Assembly: GCA_021521415.1 (NCBI GenBank)
Contig: JAIQDT010014644.1
Span: 104,354-168,353 of the forward strand
Origin: Bidens hawaiensis
Lineage: Eukaryota; Streptophyta; Magnoliopsida; Asterales; Asteraceae
Direction of reading: 5' to 3'
DNA length: 64,000 bases
A program made the position numbers and the translations under genes. Of the stretch, positions 1 through 11,187 are shown one piece after another. Below the pieces are notes generated by a model. That model saw nothing but the letters and a program-made list of their open reading frames with translations. It was not told where the DNA came from and did not search any database. How positions within the stretch are numbered: the first letter of the stretch is position 1; every line of letters starts with the position of its first letter.

Positions 1-424
1 GTTGATAACTTTCTTTCCTTTTCCAACTCAAGCAGACGAACAAGAAACTAAAAGTTGCATTTTTTTCTTTTCTTTCCAAACATGTTGCCAAACACCTACT
101 TTTAATACACACAAACTCCTATAATGTATTGTTTAAAGATTTTAATTATTATTGTAAAACATTTATTTCTGTAGTTATAATTAAGAGATTAACTATCTAT
201 GAAAAGTTAAAAAAATGACATAAACGTGTTTACGGGTCAACCCAACATGACCTGGCCCATTTCAACCCGCACTTTCAAAATGACCTTTTTAAATCCGTTT
301 TGATATGTCAATCAAGTAGCCTAACTTGTGGCCTCTAATAAATGGAAGTATTGAAATAATAAAGTATTATTATGGTTAATAATTAATATTCTTGAAACTT
401 TGTGCTAATTTGAGCTTTTGACAG
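1..424 (+). other. PARP1 intron (partial)
   Basis: Intron upstream of the first visible PARP1 exon; the acceptor AG is at 423-424. AT-rich. Around 230-290 it holds a patch with GGGTCAACCC and GACCTGGCCC words, which resembles a dispersed repeat also seen in the dioxygenase intron near 59470-60240. No coding exon was recognised here. Confidence 0.6.
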
Positions 425-3400
425 GAGGATGAAAGTACCTATTGTGAGGGAGGATTATCTGGTTGACTGCTTTGCAAGAAAGAAAAAACTCCGTTTTGAC
501 TTGTACAAAATCGAAACCAATGAAGAGGCTAACAAAAGCATGGTCACTGTAAAAGTCAAAGGGCGGAGCGCTGTGCATGAAGCATCTGGTTTACAAGATA
601 CGGGTCATATTCTAGAGCATGGAAAAAGCATTTATAATACAACTTTGAACTTATCTGATCTATCCACTGGCATTAACAGGTAGTTCTTGCAAATATTTGT
701 TAATTTGTCCTTTTCACTTGTGTATTTATACGTGTAACGTGATTTTTTTTTTGCATGAAGTTATTATATCCTTCAGATTATTGAAGAAGATAAAGGTTCA
801 GGCTGGCACGTGTTCCGAAAGTGGGGCCGAGTCGGTAATGAAAAAGTTGGAGGAAATAAGTTGGAGGAGATGTGTAAAGAAGATGCAATTCAAGAATTCA
901 AACGGCTGTTTCTTGACAAAACTGGGAACTCATGGGAAGATTGGGAACAAAAGAAACTCAAAAAGCTACCTGGACGATTCTACCCCTTGGAAATTGTATT
1001 GTTTATGTTACCTAATTACTTTTGTATATATGTGGCAAGATGGGCGGGTTGGGTAACCGGTCAAAACAACTTTGGTCAGGTCAACACATGTAATTTTCTA
1101 ATTTGAGTCGACACATTTTTTCTTTTTTATCGAATTTTGTAGATATATTATGTATTAAATATGAAAATAATATAGTTTTTTTAGAGTAAAGCTATCAGCT
1201 TGGGTGGATCTTAATCTGTTTCAGTTTTAGCTAACTTTTTGAAACTTCAACCATTGACCCGTTGGAGATAAATATAAATTGACCTGTATTAGGTATAGGT
1301 AAATGTTCGAGATTGCCCCTAACGCATTGAATGTTTGATCTTGCAGGATTATGGTGTGAGCAAAGATGCGATTCAGAGGAACAAGCTTAAAGATGCTAAA
1401 AGTCAACTTGCTCCTCCATTAGCAGAGTTGATGAAGATGCTGTTTAACGTGGAAACATACCGGTATACAATTTATAATTTACATATTTACTTCATATTCT
1501 TAAAGGTGGAATCTTTTTTTATCTATTCAAACTTTGCAGAGCTGCAATGATGGAGTTTGAGATTAATATGGCGGAAATGCCCCTCGGGAAGCTTAGTAAA
1601 AGCAATATTCAGAGAGGTAATTTAATTGCTAATGGATTAATCTGTTAATTACCACAATGTTGTTATCTTTCCTTCTATAAAGTTATGTTTTTATTGATTT
1701 TTTTTCTTCAGGTTTTCAAGTATTGACTGAGCTTCAGGATCTATTGAACAAGTCAACTGATAACCCTGCAGTCAAAGAAAGCATGATTGTTGATGCTAGC
1801 AACCGGTTTTTTACAATTATTCCTTCTGTTCATCCACATGTAATCAAAGATGAAGATGACTTCAAAACGAAGGTAACACGCATGTTATTAACATTTTATT
1901 ATCTTTAAGTTTAATGGTGTTAATAACTTAACATAACGTATTTGTAGGTTAAAATGTTGGAAGCACTTCAAGATATTGAAATAGCTTCAAGGCTTGTAGG
2001 GTTTGATGTCGACAACGACGACTCACTTGATGATAAATATAAAAAGCTTCAATGTGAAATGGTCCCGCTTCCTCATGACTCTGAAGATTACCGGTTGGTT
2101 GAGAAATATCTCCAAACGACACACGCCCCTACACATACGGTGTGTCTAATTCTATCTTTATTCATGGGCTTTTTTGTCTTTTCATGTAATAACACGTGTA
2201 CTAAAAACTTGTTCTTTTTTTTGCAGGATTGGGCACTTGAACTTGAAGAAGTGTTCACGGTTGATAGAAAAGGGGAATTTGATAAGTTCTCTCCGTATAA
2301 AAATAAACTCAATAACAAGATGCTCCTTTGGCATGGTATGTTTGACCAACCAAGACTTTTTTTATTCTCTTTCTATAGTTTCATATATACAATGATTATA
2401 TATTTTCAAATTGATTGTTGTATTCTGGGAGAATCAACCGGTCAGACTCGGAGGTAACCACTCCTTCCAATTAATTCCATGTCTTTTCCCACTGTGGCTT
2501 CATGTGTTCTTCGGTCGCTGCAGATTCGTTGGCGTTGATGGGCAAATCCGGAAGACTTGCTTCCGTAAGAGCGTGGACATGTTCTGCAATGGCACTGACT
2601 CACCGCTGAGTCGCTCTCTGCACCCTGTTTCTATCTGACGGGGGTAGGAATTTTCTAGCGGGGTGATCCTACTTTCTTGGGTTGGCATTACAACCCAAGA
2701 GAGTAGAATCACTTTGTTGGAAGATTTCCACACCATTGAAAAGAGACTGGGCGTAAAGCGAGTCAAAGGTGATTCAGTGCCTCTGCAGAACACATCCAAA
2801 CTTTGTTGGCAGCAATGTTTCTCGCATTTGCTCCTTGACGCCTATGCGTTTACATTGGCGAAGAACTAGTGGGAAAAACGTGCCATGTTATTTTGGAATG
2901 AAGAAGGGGTGATTTGATAATGTTAATGAATGGGAAATTACTTATTAAGCATGATTATAGATGCTATGTTCGAATGATGATCCGGTCTTTCTGAATAAAG
3001 TAATTTACGAGGCTGTGAACACTTAAAAACATATTTAGGACAGTTATAAACCGTTGACGCGTATTCTTTTTAGCTACAATTTTTTAAATTTCACCCGTGT
3101 AACACATTTTCTGATAGGTTCTCGATTGACAAACTTTGTTGGTATCTTAAGCCAAGGATTGCGAATAGCCCCTCCTGAAGCTCCTGCAACAGGATATATG
3201 GTTCTCTCTCTCTCTCTCTCTCTATACACACATGCGCGCTCGCGCACACACACACGCACATATATATATATATATAGGATTAGGATCATGTGAGAACCAT
3301 TTTTAATTGAGAACTTTGAGAACCATTTTAGACCACACAAAAAACTCTTTTTTAAAAAAATAAAAAAATATATATGAAACAAAAAAAAACGCGAAAATAT

Positions 3401-3622
3401 AAAAAGTAAAAAAACCAAAATATTCATCCCGGTTTCATAAAGAAATAAAAACAATTTAAAATAAAAAGATCGGTTTAGCAAAATTATACACATGTATAAT
3501 ACTTATTTTTTTAATTTTATACGTGTTATTCTTTATACATATATGTACAATTATGATAAATGATAATGTACATGTGTACATTATGTAAATCGAGATTAGA
3601 TACAAATATACACATGTGTATA

Positions 3623-3658
<36 letters not shown>

Positions 3659-4625
3659 TGAAACAGGGATGAAAAATAAAAAAATTTGGTTTTTTTACTT
3701 TTTAAAAATTTTCGTTTTATAAGTTTTTTAAATATTTTTTAAGAGGTTTTTTGTGGCTTAAAATGGTTCTCAATTTCAAAAAGTTCTCTTAGGATCCTCA
3801 CCATATATATATATATATATATAGTAGATTTATGTTAAAAAGGAAATTATATCTAAAAGTGTAGAAGCCACCAGGACGCCACGTGTCGAAGGAAATTATG
3901 GGAGAAATAAAAACGACACATTTAAACTTTTAAACGGATGGTTATAATTTCCTTTTTACCCTTCTTTGGCAAAATATTTTTTGTAGCAGAACCCTTTACT
4001 ATATAATAATAATAACAACAGTAATAGTTACAATAATAACAATAATTGTTTTTGATGTGTAGTTTGGCAAAGGGATTTATTTCGCTGACTTAGTGAGTAA
4101 AAGTGCTCAATATTGCTTTACCGACAAGAAAAACCCGGTGGGTCTAATGCTATTAAGCGAAGTCGCGTTAGGGGAGATGTACGAACTAAAGAAAGCCAAG
4201 GTCATTATTTTACAATCTTTTCTTCTACAAAAATTGTTATTCTTACGTGCAATATTTTTTCACGGTCATGACACTTCTCTTTATTTATTATCATTTAGGA
4301 CATCGACAAACCTCCAAAAGGAAAGCACTCGACTAAAGGCCTTGGCAAGAACATACCTAACGCGTCCGAACACCTTAACTGGAAAGATGATGTCATCGTG
4401 CCATGTGGCAAGCCCGTGCCCTCGAATGTTAAGGCGACTGAGTTGATGTATAATGAATACATCGTCTACAACACCGATCAAGTAAGTTCTTAAAAATATA
4501 AAACATACCAATTTATTTTCTGTCATATGTAATAATATTTATTTAAAAAGTATATAATAATATATTTTTGTTAACAGGTGAAGCTGCAGTTCTTGTTGAA
4601 GGTCAGGTTTCATCACAAGAGGTAA
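425..4625 (+). CDS. PARP1: Poly(ADP-ribose) polymerase 1, C-terminal 531 residues (5' exons outside window)
   Basis: Nuclear enzyme that uses NAD+ to build poly(ADP-ribose) on proteins at DNA breaks. Eleven exons join in one frame: 425-679, 761-995, 1347-1462, 1540-1616, 1712-1872, 1948-2139, 2227-2335, 3118-3200, 4063-4200, 4299-4481 and 4578-4625. All use GT-AG, and they sum to one leading base plus 532 codons including stop. In order they encode the end of a BRCT domain ([13 protein letters not shown]), the WGR domain ([15 protein letters not shown]), the helical regulatory domain and the ADP-ribosyltransferase fold. Catalytic H is in LLWHG, split across the 2335/3118 junction. The Y loop is GYMFGKGIYF. 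Catalytic E is in LMYNEYIVY, codon 4455-4457. The C-terminus is VRFHHKR. By homology this is the zinc-finger type, AtPARP1-like, of about 980 residues, so roughly the last half is here. The frame looks intact and functional. Confidence 0.96.
2453..2916. repeat. Long imperfect foldback in PARP1 intron
   Basis: The two halves of this segment are imperfect reverse complements over most of their length. For example TGTTCTGCAATGGCACTGA near 2580 pairs with the complement of TCAGTGCCTCTGCAGAACA near 2773-2791, and TTTTCCCACT near 2484 pairs with AGTGGGAAAA near 2868. The outer ends (ACCACTCCTTCC and the complement of GAAGAAGGGGTGA) also match. Open frames on both strands are by-products of the palindrome. 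It is most likely an old non-autonomous DNA transposon; no target duplication was found. Confidence 0.7.
3201..3276. repeat. Compound microsatellite (CT)n-(CA)n-(TA)n
   Basis: Directly after the donor site at 3201 the PARP1 intron runs through CT repeats, then CA-rich and TA repeats. Similar CT-CA-TA tracts occur near 15163-15210 and 37930-37980. Confidence 0.9.
3277..3802. repeat. MITE with inverted ends inside TA repeats, in PARP1 intron
   Basis: The left end GGATTAGGATCATGTGAGAACC and the right end (GTTCTCTTAGGATCCTCACC read on the other strand) are inverted repeats. The subterminal TTTTAGACCACACAAAAAAC and GTTTTTTGTGGCTTAAAA also pair. TA runs flank both sides, so the element may have inserted into a TA microsatellite. 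The centre is AT-rich and non-coding. Confidence 0.65.
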
Positions 4626-5829
4626 AGACAAGAAGTGTGTGCAAAAACAGTTAATGTTTTTTTTTTTGGTAAGTTTAATTGCTTAATGATCTCCTTTTGG
4701 GGTTTGTTTGGAGATCTAAAAGCAAAGCTTTTTAGTATTGTAGCTGCAAATACTTTTGAAAACCGGTGACTTCTAAGATGCATATTTCTATGTTTAAATT
4801 CCGAGAAAACGGGCCAGTTTTGCGGGTTGGGCTGGGAAACGGGCTGGGAAACGGGCTATTTAACATAAAAACATATATTATATCGACCCATCTCTGGTTG
4901 TCGAGTTTGTTTTATGAGTTTTAGTATAGTTTAAAGTATTGTTATCGCGGTATGGATGAGTGTCGGTTTTGAATGGCGGTTTCAAGGTGACGAATACTAG
5001 ACAAACTCTGCGCGGTTTCGGTGTAAATGAATCCATGTTTTTTTTAAAATAATTATGTTGGTCTTTCTGCATGATAGTCAACAGTATAGGTTGGAAAATC
5101 ATGGGGATTTTAACATGACATCATGGTATATGTATTGTTGGGTGTAAATCTTGGTATATGTTTTCTTATTTAGAAAGAAATCATTTAAACTAATTTTTAA
5201 CAAAATTTTGTTTTATTGAAGTTTTGGTGCATTTTTTTAAAAAATAAAGTTAGCTACGAATTATATTAAAATAACAGTATAACTAGTCCGGGGTTAAGCT
5301 ATCGTCTCCTAAATCTTTGAAGGGTCAAGACCTCAACACATAATAGATTGTAAAGTATAACACAACGTTGTGTGAATATAACACAATGCTGAGTGATATA
5401 ACATGATGTAAAAAAAAAAGATTAACGAAAATAAGCAAAAAAAAAAACACATTGATAAATAAAAAGACATAATGATCTAAATAAATTCTAAAATCTACAA
5501 GTTAGAAATCAAAAACGAAAGCTTAAAATCCAATATCGTAGAGTTTGACAAGACGGTTGCAATGCGACTGAGCATCTCACGACTTACCTATTTTAGAAGA
5601 CTGTATTTGAACCAAACTCTTGACAATTTTTTTAGAGTTGTATTTAGGCTATCGCACTCTTCAAATTTGAAGAGTCCCGATACCCCCACTTTGTCCAAAC
5701 TATGTTGTCTTAACCGGGCCCACGCCGTCTTCAGAGTTTGGGTTGGGCGTTCCCCGGAAAACCATACCGTCGGTTGTCACTTGGCAGTCGTTGTGCCGTC
5801 ACAACATCATAACTCTCTAGCGTAACACA
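4626..5829. other. PARP1 downstream intergenic DNA
   Basis: The 3'UTR of PARP1 should lie in the first few hundred bases. Near 4808-4858 there is a short repeat of AAACGGGCTGGG words. From about 5320-5410 a TATAACACAA-type word recurs. 5640-5825 is a GC-richer patch with no recognised coding capacity. No gene was found. Confidence 0.5.
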
Positions 5830-5993
5830 CGGTACGAAAACCCGGGTGGGCTTCGAATCCGAACTGATAACTTTGTATAAGACCTGGCTCAAATCCTTCA
5901 TTGTCAATATTCACCCAAAAGAACACAGGTGAGGATAGAACTGGGTCTCCACCGAAGAAACCAAGTCTTTCTACCGCTAGACTATAAGCGGGG
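5830..5993 (-). repeat. tRNA-derived SINE fragment
   Basis: On the minus strand 5984-5974 reads TAGTCTAGCGG, a match to the RNA polymerase III box A consensus. A box-B-like AGTTCTATCC follows about 40 bases downstream. This spacing is typical of tRNA-derived plant SINEs. The 3' tail and target duplication were not identified. Confidence 0.45.
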
Positions 5994-6334
5994 GATAAAC
6001 CAAACTATGACAAATCCATATCTTAAATATGTAACAGAATTTTTATTGATTTATAAATCATAGATTTTTTTACTAAAATATAGAAAGTTAATAGTGGTGA
6101 AAATAATAACGTATAAGAACGTGATTAAAGTTTGCTGGACGGTGACATGGATATATATTGTTTTATTTCATATTGCTGTTTAACGTCAAGCTTTACAAAA
6201 GCAATTTTTTTTTCCCTTAGCTAAAATCATATTTAAGAATCTTAGAAACACATACTTATTTGTTCAAGTACTAACAATAACATCTATAACTGTATAAACC
6301 TAGTTACATAATTTATAATTATACAAATACTTTC

Positions 6335-7761
6335 TGTAACATTTCCAAATTTTCTAAAACATATGATGGAAATATAAAATAAAAAAATGGAAATACCATA
6401 TTTTAAATAAATGAAAGGATGGATTCATCCCACATTAAAAGATGGAAAAATATGGAATTTCCATCTGGGTATAAATATGGAATGGAATTTGATCTCACAT
6501 GGAATTTGAAAGGAAATTGAAGCTCTTTATAAAGAAATAAGTTTTCATAATAATATTCTTATATGATAGGTCACTATCAAGTGGTCCTAGCCGCACGCGC
6601 ACACGCATGGGCGAAGTGCGATGGGCGCACTTTGCATTTTGCACGCTCGCATCGTCGCGAACCGCTTAAGGGCCGCCTTAGTATTTTTGTAGAAAATTAA
6701 AATTTTTAATAATCCACCCATCGCGATACGCGACAGGTTTAGTTAGCCTCATCGCGTTACGCGATGACATGTAGTTTATCCAGACACTTACGTGTCTATC
6801 GCGATACGTGATGAACTCCAGAAGCTACGCAGACGTGCCACGTCACCTGACACGCGTCAGAAATGGGGATGACTCATCAACCCATTGCGATACGTGATGC
6901 CTTATTGTTGAACCCATCGCAATACGCGATGGGTCAGAAAATCAGCTACAAAAGGAGGCGAAATCAGCCTTCATTCCCTACTCAGAATTTTTCTCTCTCT
7001 CAAATTTTCTTAAGGATGTTGGTATAATACCCGAGTGGTCGTAACGATATCCTAGCCGATCGAAAGAATCTTTTTATACACGAATCCAAAAGCTCTACCC
7101 GAATAAGGTAAGACATTGTGTCATCGTGTAAAGTTTCTAATCTCGTGATTATCGTTATGATTATGGGTTTATATTAATTTAGCTATACTACATGGTATTT
7201 AACCTAGGTGCTTAATACCAGGAAGCTCGTAAATCGTAAACTTGCAAGGTGAGACATTCAAGTTTTTGTACCACTCACATTTACGTGAGACAACTGTTTT
7301 CCCGACACTGTCATGATAATTTTAAAACCTATAAACCTCATGACAGATAGTCTAAATATTTTCAAATATATTTTAAAGTATTTTAAATACATTACAGCGA
7401 TTAAGTCTCTGTAGACTTACGGGATGGTTACTATCAGTATTGTAGGATTTTGTATACAAAGCTTGCCTACTGGGCTATTATGCGTTACTTATTGGACAAG
7501 TGTTAGCCAATAAGTAATATGACCGCAGTCACAGATACGGTCGAGTGACAAGTACCTTTCGGTAATTTGTAAGCAGACAGATGTAATAACATCTTAATGC
7601 TGTAATTGTATATGTGTCATTATAAATGAATGTACTCACCACATTTTCCGCTGATCAAATATTTTAAAACATGTTTCAGGTGAGATGATAAAGATAAAGG
7701 AATGGTACCCGCGGGCCTTCCAGCTTAAATAAGTGGCTTATCACCAGAAAAACAGAAACAT

Positions 7762-7796
<35 letters not shown>

Positions 7797-8003
7797 TAAA
7801 CTAGGGTTTACCTATAAAACATTTGTAATGATATAAATGGGTTTTATCCAACCATATGAAATGAAAATCATGGTGTTTTACACTCTGATAATTTTTCCTA
7901 ACTACGGTCCTGATAAATTTTTCCGCTGCTAAATAATAAACACCGATACCACCACTCGCGTTCACGGCTCCCCTCCCGGGGTATGGGTTCGGGGGCTGTG
8001 ACA
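6335..8003 (+). mobile_element. Solo LTR (Gypsy-like), TSD CTTTC
   Basis: The element begins TGTAACATTTCC and ends GGGGCTGTGACA. It is flanked by the 5-bp direct repeat CTTTC at 6330-6334 and 8004-8008, so this is one LTR of 1669 bp left after recombination. The start resembles that of the solo LTR at 45942-48371 (TGTAACATCCCG on the minus strand). A CTACAAAAGG box and a CT-rich leader near 6945-7010 suggest plus-strand transcription. Inside are a palindromic-word array (6718-6930) and a T33 run (7763-7795). The Gypsy assignment is inference. Confidence 0.8.
6718..6930. repeat. Array of palindromic ATCGCGATACGCGAT words in LTR
   Basis: Five degenerate copies of ATCGCGATACGCGAT, itself nearly palindromic, start near 6720, 6748, 6798, 6884 and 6916, at intervals of about 28 to 86 bases. 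Variants include ATTGCGATACGTGAT and ATCGCAATACGCGAT. The array lies just upstream of the probable transcription start of the solo LTR. Confidence 0.75.
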
Positions 8004-8008
8004 CTTTC

Positions 8009-10026
8009 ATTATATATGTATACAATAAACCGAAATCGAACTAAATTTTGTTTGGCCATTGGACCCAAAACCAAATATTTACTTTGATTGATTGGTTGGT
8101 TGTTGACCGGAGACTTTAAAGTTTAAACTAAAGCGGAAAAGATAACAAGTCAACAACCAAATACATAATTTTGTGTAAGTACTTCGGATCAAAACCATAC
8201 CAAATTTATGGTTTCGTTTAGCATATTCAAACCATGCAATGAACCAAGCTCATAATATTGGTAATTTTCGATTAAATGAGTGAATAGAAATAACTTTAAC
8301 ATGAGCAAACCGCTTGTTCCCTCGCTACCATTCTTACATTTATTATATACATCTAGCAATTAATATTAACTTGTGTTTGTATGTATTCGTTTTCAGGAAC
8401 ACCGATTATATTCATTTATATTATGATGTAGACAAAATAAACTTAATTTTTTATCAAACAAACAAACACCATAAAACCTGTCTGTTTATCTCTATATGTA
8501 TATTTTTTTGTATATCTATTAGATTTAATTAAAACCAATTAACAAGTATAATAACTTAACCTTACGCCTAATTCTATAATTTTTATAATTCAGAAAACAT
8601 AAATATGTTGTTACAATAAATTATAATCAATCATATAACTCTTTTACAGTAAAATAGAAGACAAACGTACAACAAGCTCCGTCAATAATCTATTTGGATT
8701 TCTTTAGCAAAAACATACAAATTATGAACTCAAAAATAATATTTTTGTTTTGTGAAAGTTAATGTAAAAGTTTTTCAAAGTCAAACAAATGACTTGACCA
8801 TAATATATGTGTTGTTGAATTGATGAAGTGATCCTTAATATATGGAAATAATACCAAACCAAATCTAAAAACGAGTCAAATTTGTAAGTTAGTGTTAATT
8901 AATAATGTCATAATCACCTGATAATAAAAGGACACGTCAGCAAATGACAAGACGACAAGTGACAGCAGTTCCCAGGTGCGGCGGCGTTCGGCGGAAAAGT
9001 ATTTCTTTAAAACCCCCTTTCAAATTAATATATTTACACCTGGACCCTATACTTTTTGCCTTGCTAATCGCTCATAAAAGTTGACTTTAATAGTATTATT
9101 ACTAACTAACAATTATTAAATACTAATATGCTTTTATGATATCTTAATGTGTATTATAATTATTATTATTGTTATTTAACGAGTGTTTGGTTGTAAGATG
9201 ATTTTCGGACGAAAACTAAAGTACTCCTAAATTACATTATTTTTCGAAACTAATTTATTGGGATTCGATTAAAGATCACGTTCAAAAAAGCAAGATACAA
9301 GAAAGTGTGGAATTTATTGGGTAGTTTTTGTTGTTTTGGTTTTTTGAATTGATTGAGGTTCATTAAAGATAAGGCGTCACACAACGTTCAAAAAAAATTG
9401 GAGACAAGAAAGTGTGGAATTCATCGGGTAGTTTTTCGACTTATAACTAAATGTCTTATTCAACTTGTAACCTCACCCATTGTCTCTTGATTCCTTCATA
9501 TTTTGTACATTTTTTTTTGAAGAAAAGAAGATTAAAGAGATTGAAATATAAGAGTTGTTTGATAGCTAGAAAACTTATCTATTATTGTCTTATCTATTCT
9601 TGTGTTGTATTTTTGAGTTCTTTACTAGTGTTTTCTAGTGACTTATTTGTGAGGGGTTCACCACTTGTGGATGTGATTTGAGAGAAAGATGATAACTACC
9701 TCTTGAAGTTAGTGAAACAGAGAATGTGATCATTACCTTATATTAGAAAACCTTTATACAAGATGATCACTATCTTTAAACTAGTAATGAAACACTTAGT
9801 TTATCAAGAGGTAGTTATAAGGTAATGCTGTATAATTTTACTAAATCTTTATCGCTGTAAATACCACTTTAACCGGAGGTAGTTATCATCTTGATCATTA
9901 CCAAAATTAATTTTTTAATATATATTATTTTACTAAATCACTTATCACTATATCTACCACTTTAACCCTTCAACTTTATACGATTTCAATCAGTTACGAA
10001 GACTATACAAAAATGGATTGAGGCAA
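8009..10026. other. AT-rich intergenic DNA without genes
   Basis: No coding region was recognised. 9262-9322 and 9369-9438 are related direct repeats sharing AAGAAAGTGTGGAATT. 9685-9970 is a small mosaic in which AACTACCTC, GATCATTACC and TACCACTTTAACC recur in both orientations. These look like remnants of small transposons. Confidence 0.5.
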
Positions 10027-10480
10027 TGTCACGCCCCGAACCCAAGGTGTCACAGATGTTGGGTGTACACATGCAACATAGTTATTAAACTTCAATTCTT
10101 AGATAAATGACAGTGAAATAATTGTCAGTACAAAATATGTTGACACATTGGACTAGAGATCCTTATTTAAACATAAATTGTCTATAACAAAAACATGGGT
10201 AGATACCAAATCTTGAGTAGGTAGTCCGCTCCAACACCACCTAGCTCAAACGTCCTCTAGAAAGACCTATACTTTACCTGAAATGCAAACTAAAAATTCA
10301 GAGTTGCTGAGTAAGTTCTAGCTTTATGTCAAGCAAGATAAATAGGGATTTGAACATACCTTCTTTTAGGACCGGGCTATAAATAAAATTTACATACAAC
10401 TTGGTCGTGAACCATATTGTACCCATCATCAACAAAACTCAAAGTGGAGGGATTTTAAACGGGAACCTATTAAACTTTCA
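10027..10480 (-). mobile_element. LTR fragment (Gypsy-like)
   Basis: The left edge TGTCACGCCCCGAACC at 10027 is an LTR terminus in the same style as the solo LTRs of this window. The segment near 10290-10320 matches part of the 45942 LTR around TGAGCAAGTTCTAG. By that alignment it is oriented on the minus strand. The other end was not found, so it is probably truncated. Confidence 0.55.
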
Positions 10481-11187
10481 TATTCTGTATCAATTTTTGT
10501 GATTTGTATTAAATTTCTTATAAAATAAATAGATAAATTATGCTTCATTTATTAAATTGAAATGCGTTGATGGTGGATTTACCGGGGGACATGTCTTTGT
10601 TGTTTTAGGTAATTCGTAGGTTAACCATCGGTAATCATATTGCTCCGCGGAGAGAAGAGTTGCTTGTCACCACTACACCAGACTTGAACATGTTGATAAT
10701 TTATTGCTAATGTGTTCGTTAATAATCTTTGGGTGACATCCATCGGTGATTTGTTGGCCATAAAACTACTCAAACGTGGATTACCACCTCGTTGAAGACT
10801 TTCACCGACATGTTTCCAACAAAAATAATCTCAGTGATACTTATTTGTTTAGCCGTAAACATAAGAAGTTAGTTTGTGATTTCTTAACTTCCCAAGGTTT
10901 AATATATTACAAAGTTATATATCATAAAAAAATCCTATGACAAAATCTATATTTAGGAAGTCAATAGTGGTTATGGTCTAAGCCCATTAAAGAATAGATC
11001 CAGAAAACTGCATACGCCACAAGTGTCACTTTACAACCCTACAAACACAACCTCCTTTGTCCCCTCTTGCCCCTTAAAACCCCTCAACACTCTCTCATTA
11101 TTCACCATTTCCTAGTCTCCCCGCGTGCCTTGTTCTTGATCAATCTCAACCCCTTAATTAAACCACTCTTAACACTTTCACTTCACC
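10481..11187. other. LBD16-like upstream region
   Basis: Non-coding DNA upstream of the LBD16-like start codon. Apart from the auxin-type core at 10805-10810, I see no strong promoter motif and no clear TATA box. Confidence 0.5.
10805..10810 (-). promoter_or_regulatory. Candidate auxin response core TGTCGG
   Basis: CCGACA on the plus strand is TGTCGG on the minus, a high-affinity core for auxin response factors, about 380 bp upstream of the LBD16-like ATG. LBD16 is a known ARF7/ARF19 target in Arabidopsis. A single hexamer can occur by chance. Confidence 0.3.

Noticed and set aside
2500..2799. Open frame of 99 codons on the minus strand in the PARP1 intron
   Set aside because: It translates the arms of the foldback; the plus-strand arm gives nearly the same peptide words (TESPLTR, QESRIT), as expected from a palindrome and not from a gene.
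3074..3493. Open frame of 139 codons on the minus strand
   Set aside because: It runs across a PARP1 exon in antisense, a CT-CA-TA microsatellite and A/T-rich DNA; the composition is low-complexity.
6718..6930. Regularly repeated ATCGCGATACGCGAT words resembling a CRISPR-like array
   Set aside because: Spacing is irregular, the words are degenerate, the locus is inside a plant LTR with target duplications, and there are no cas genes.
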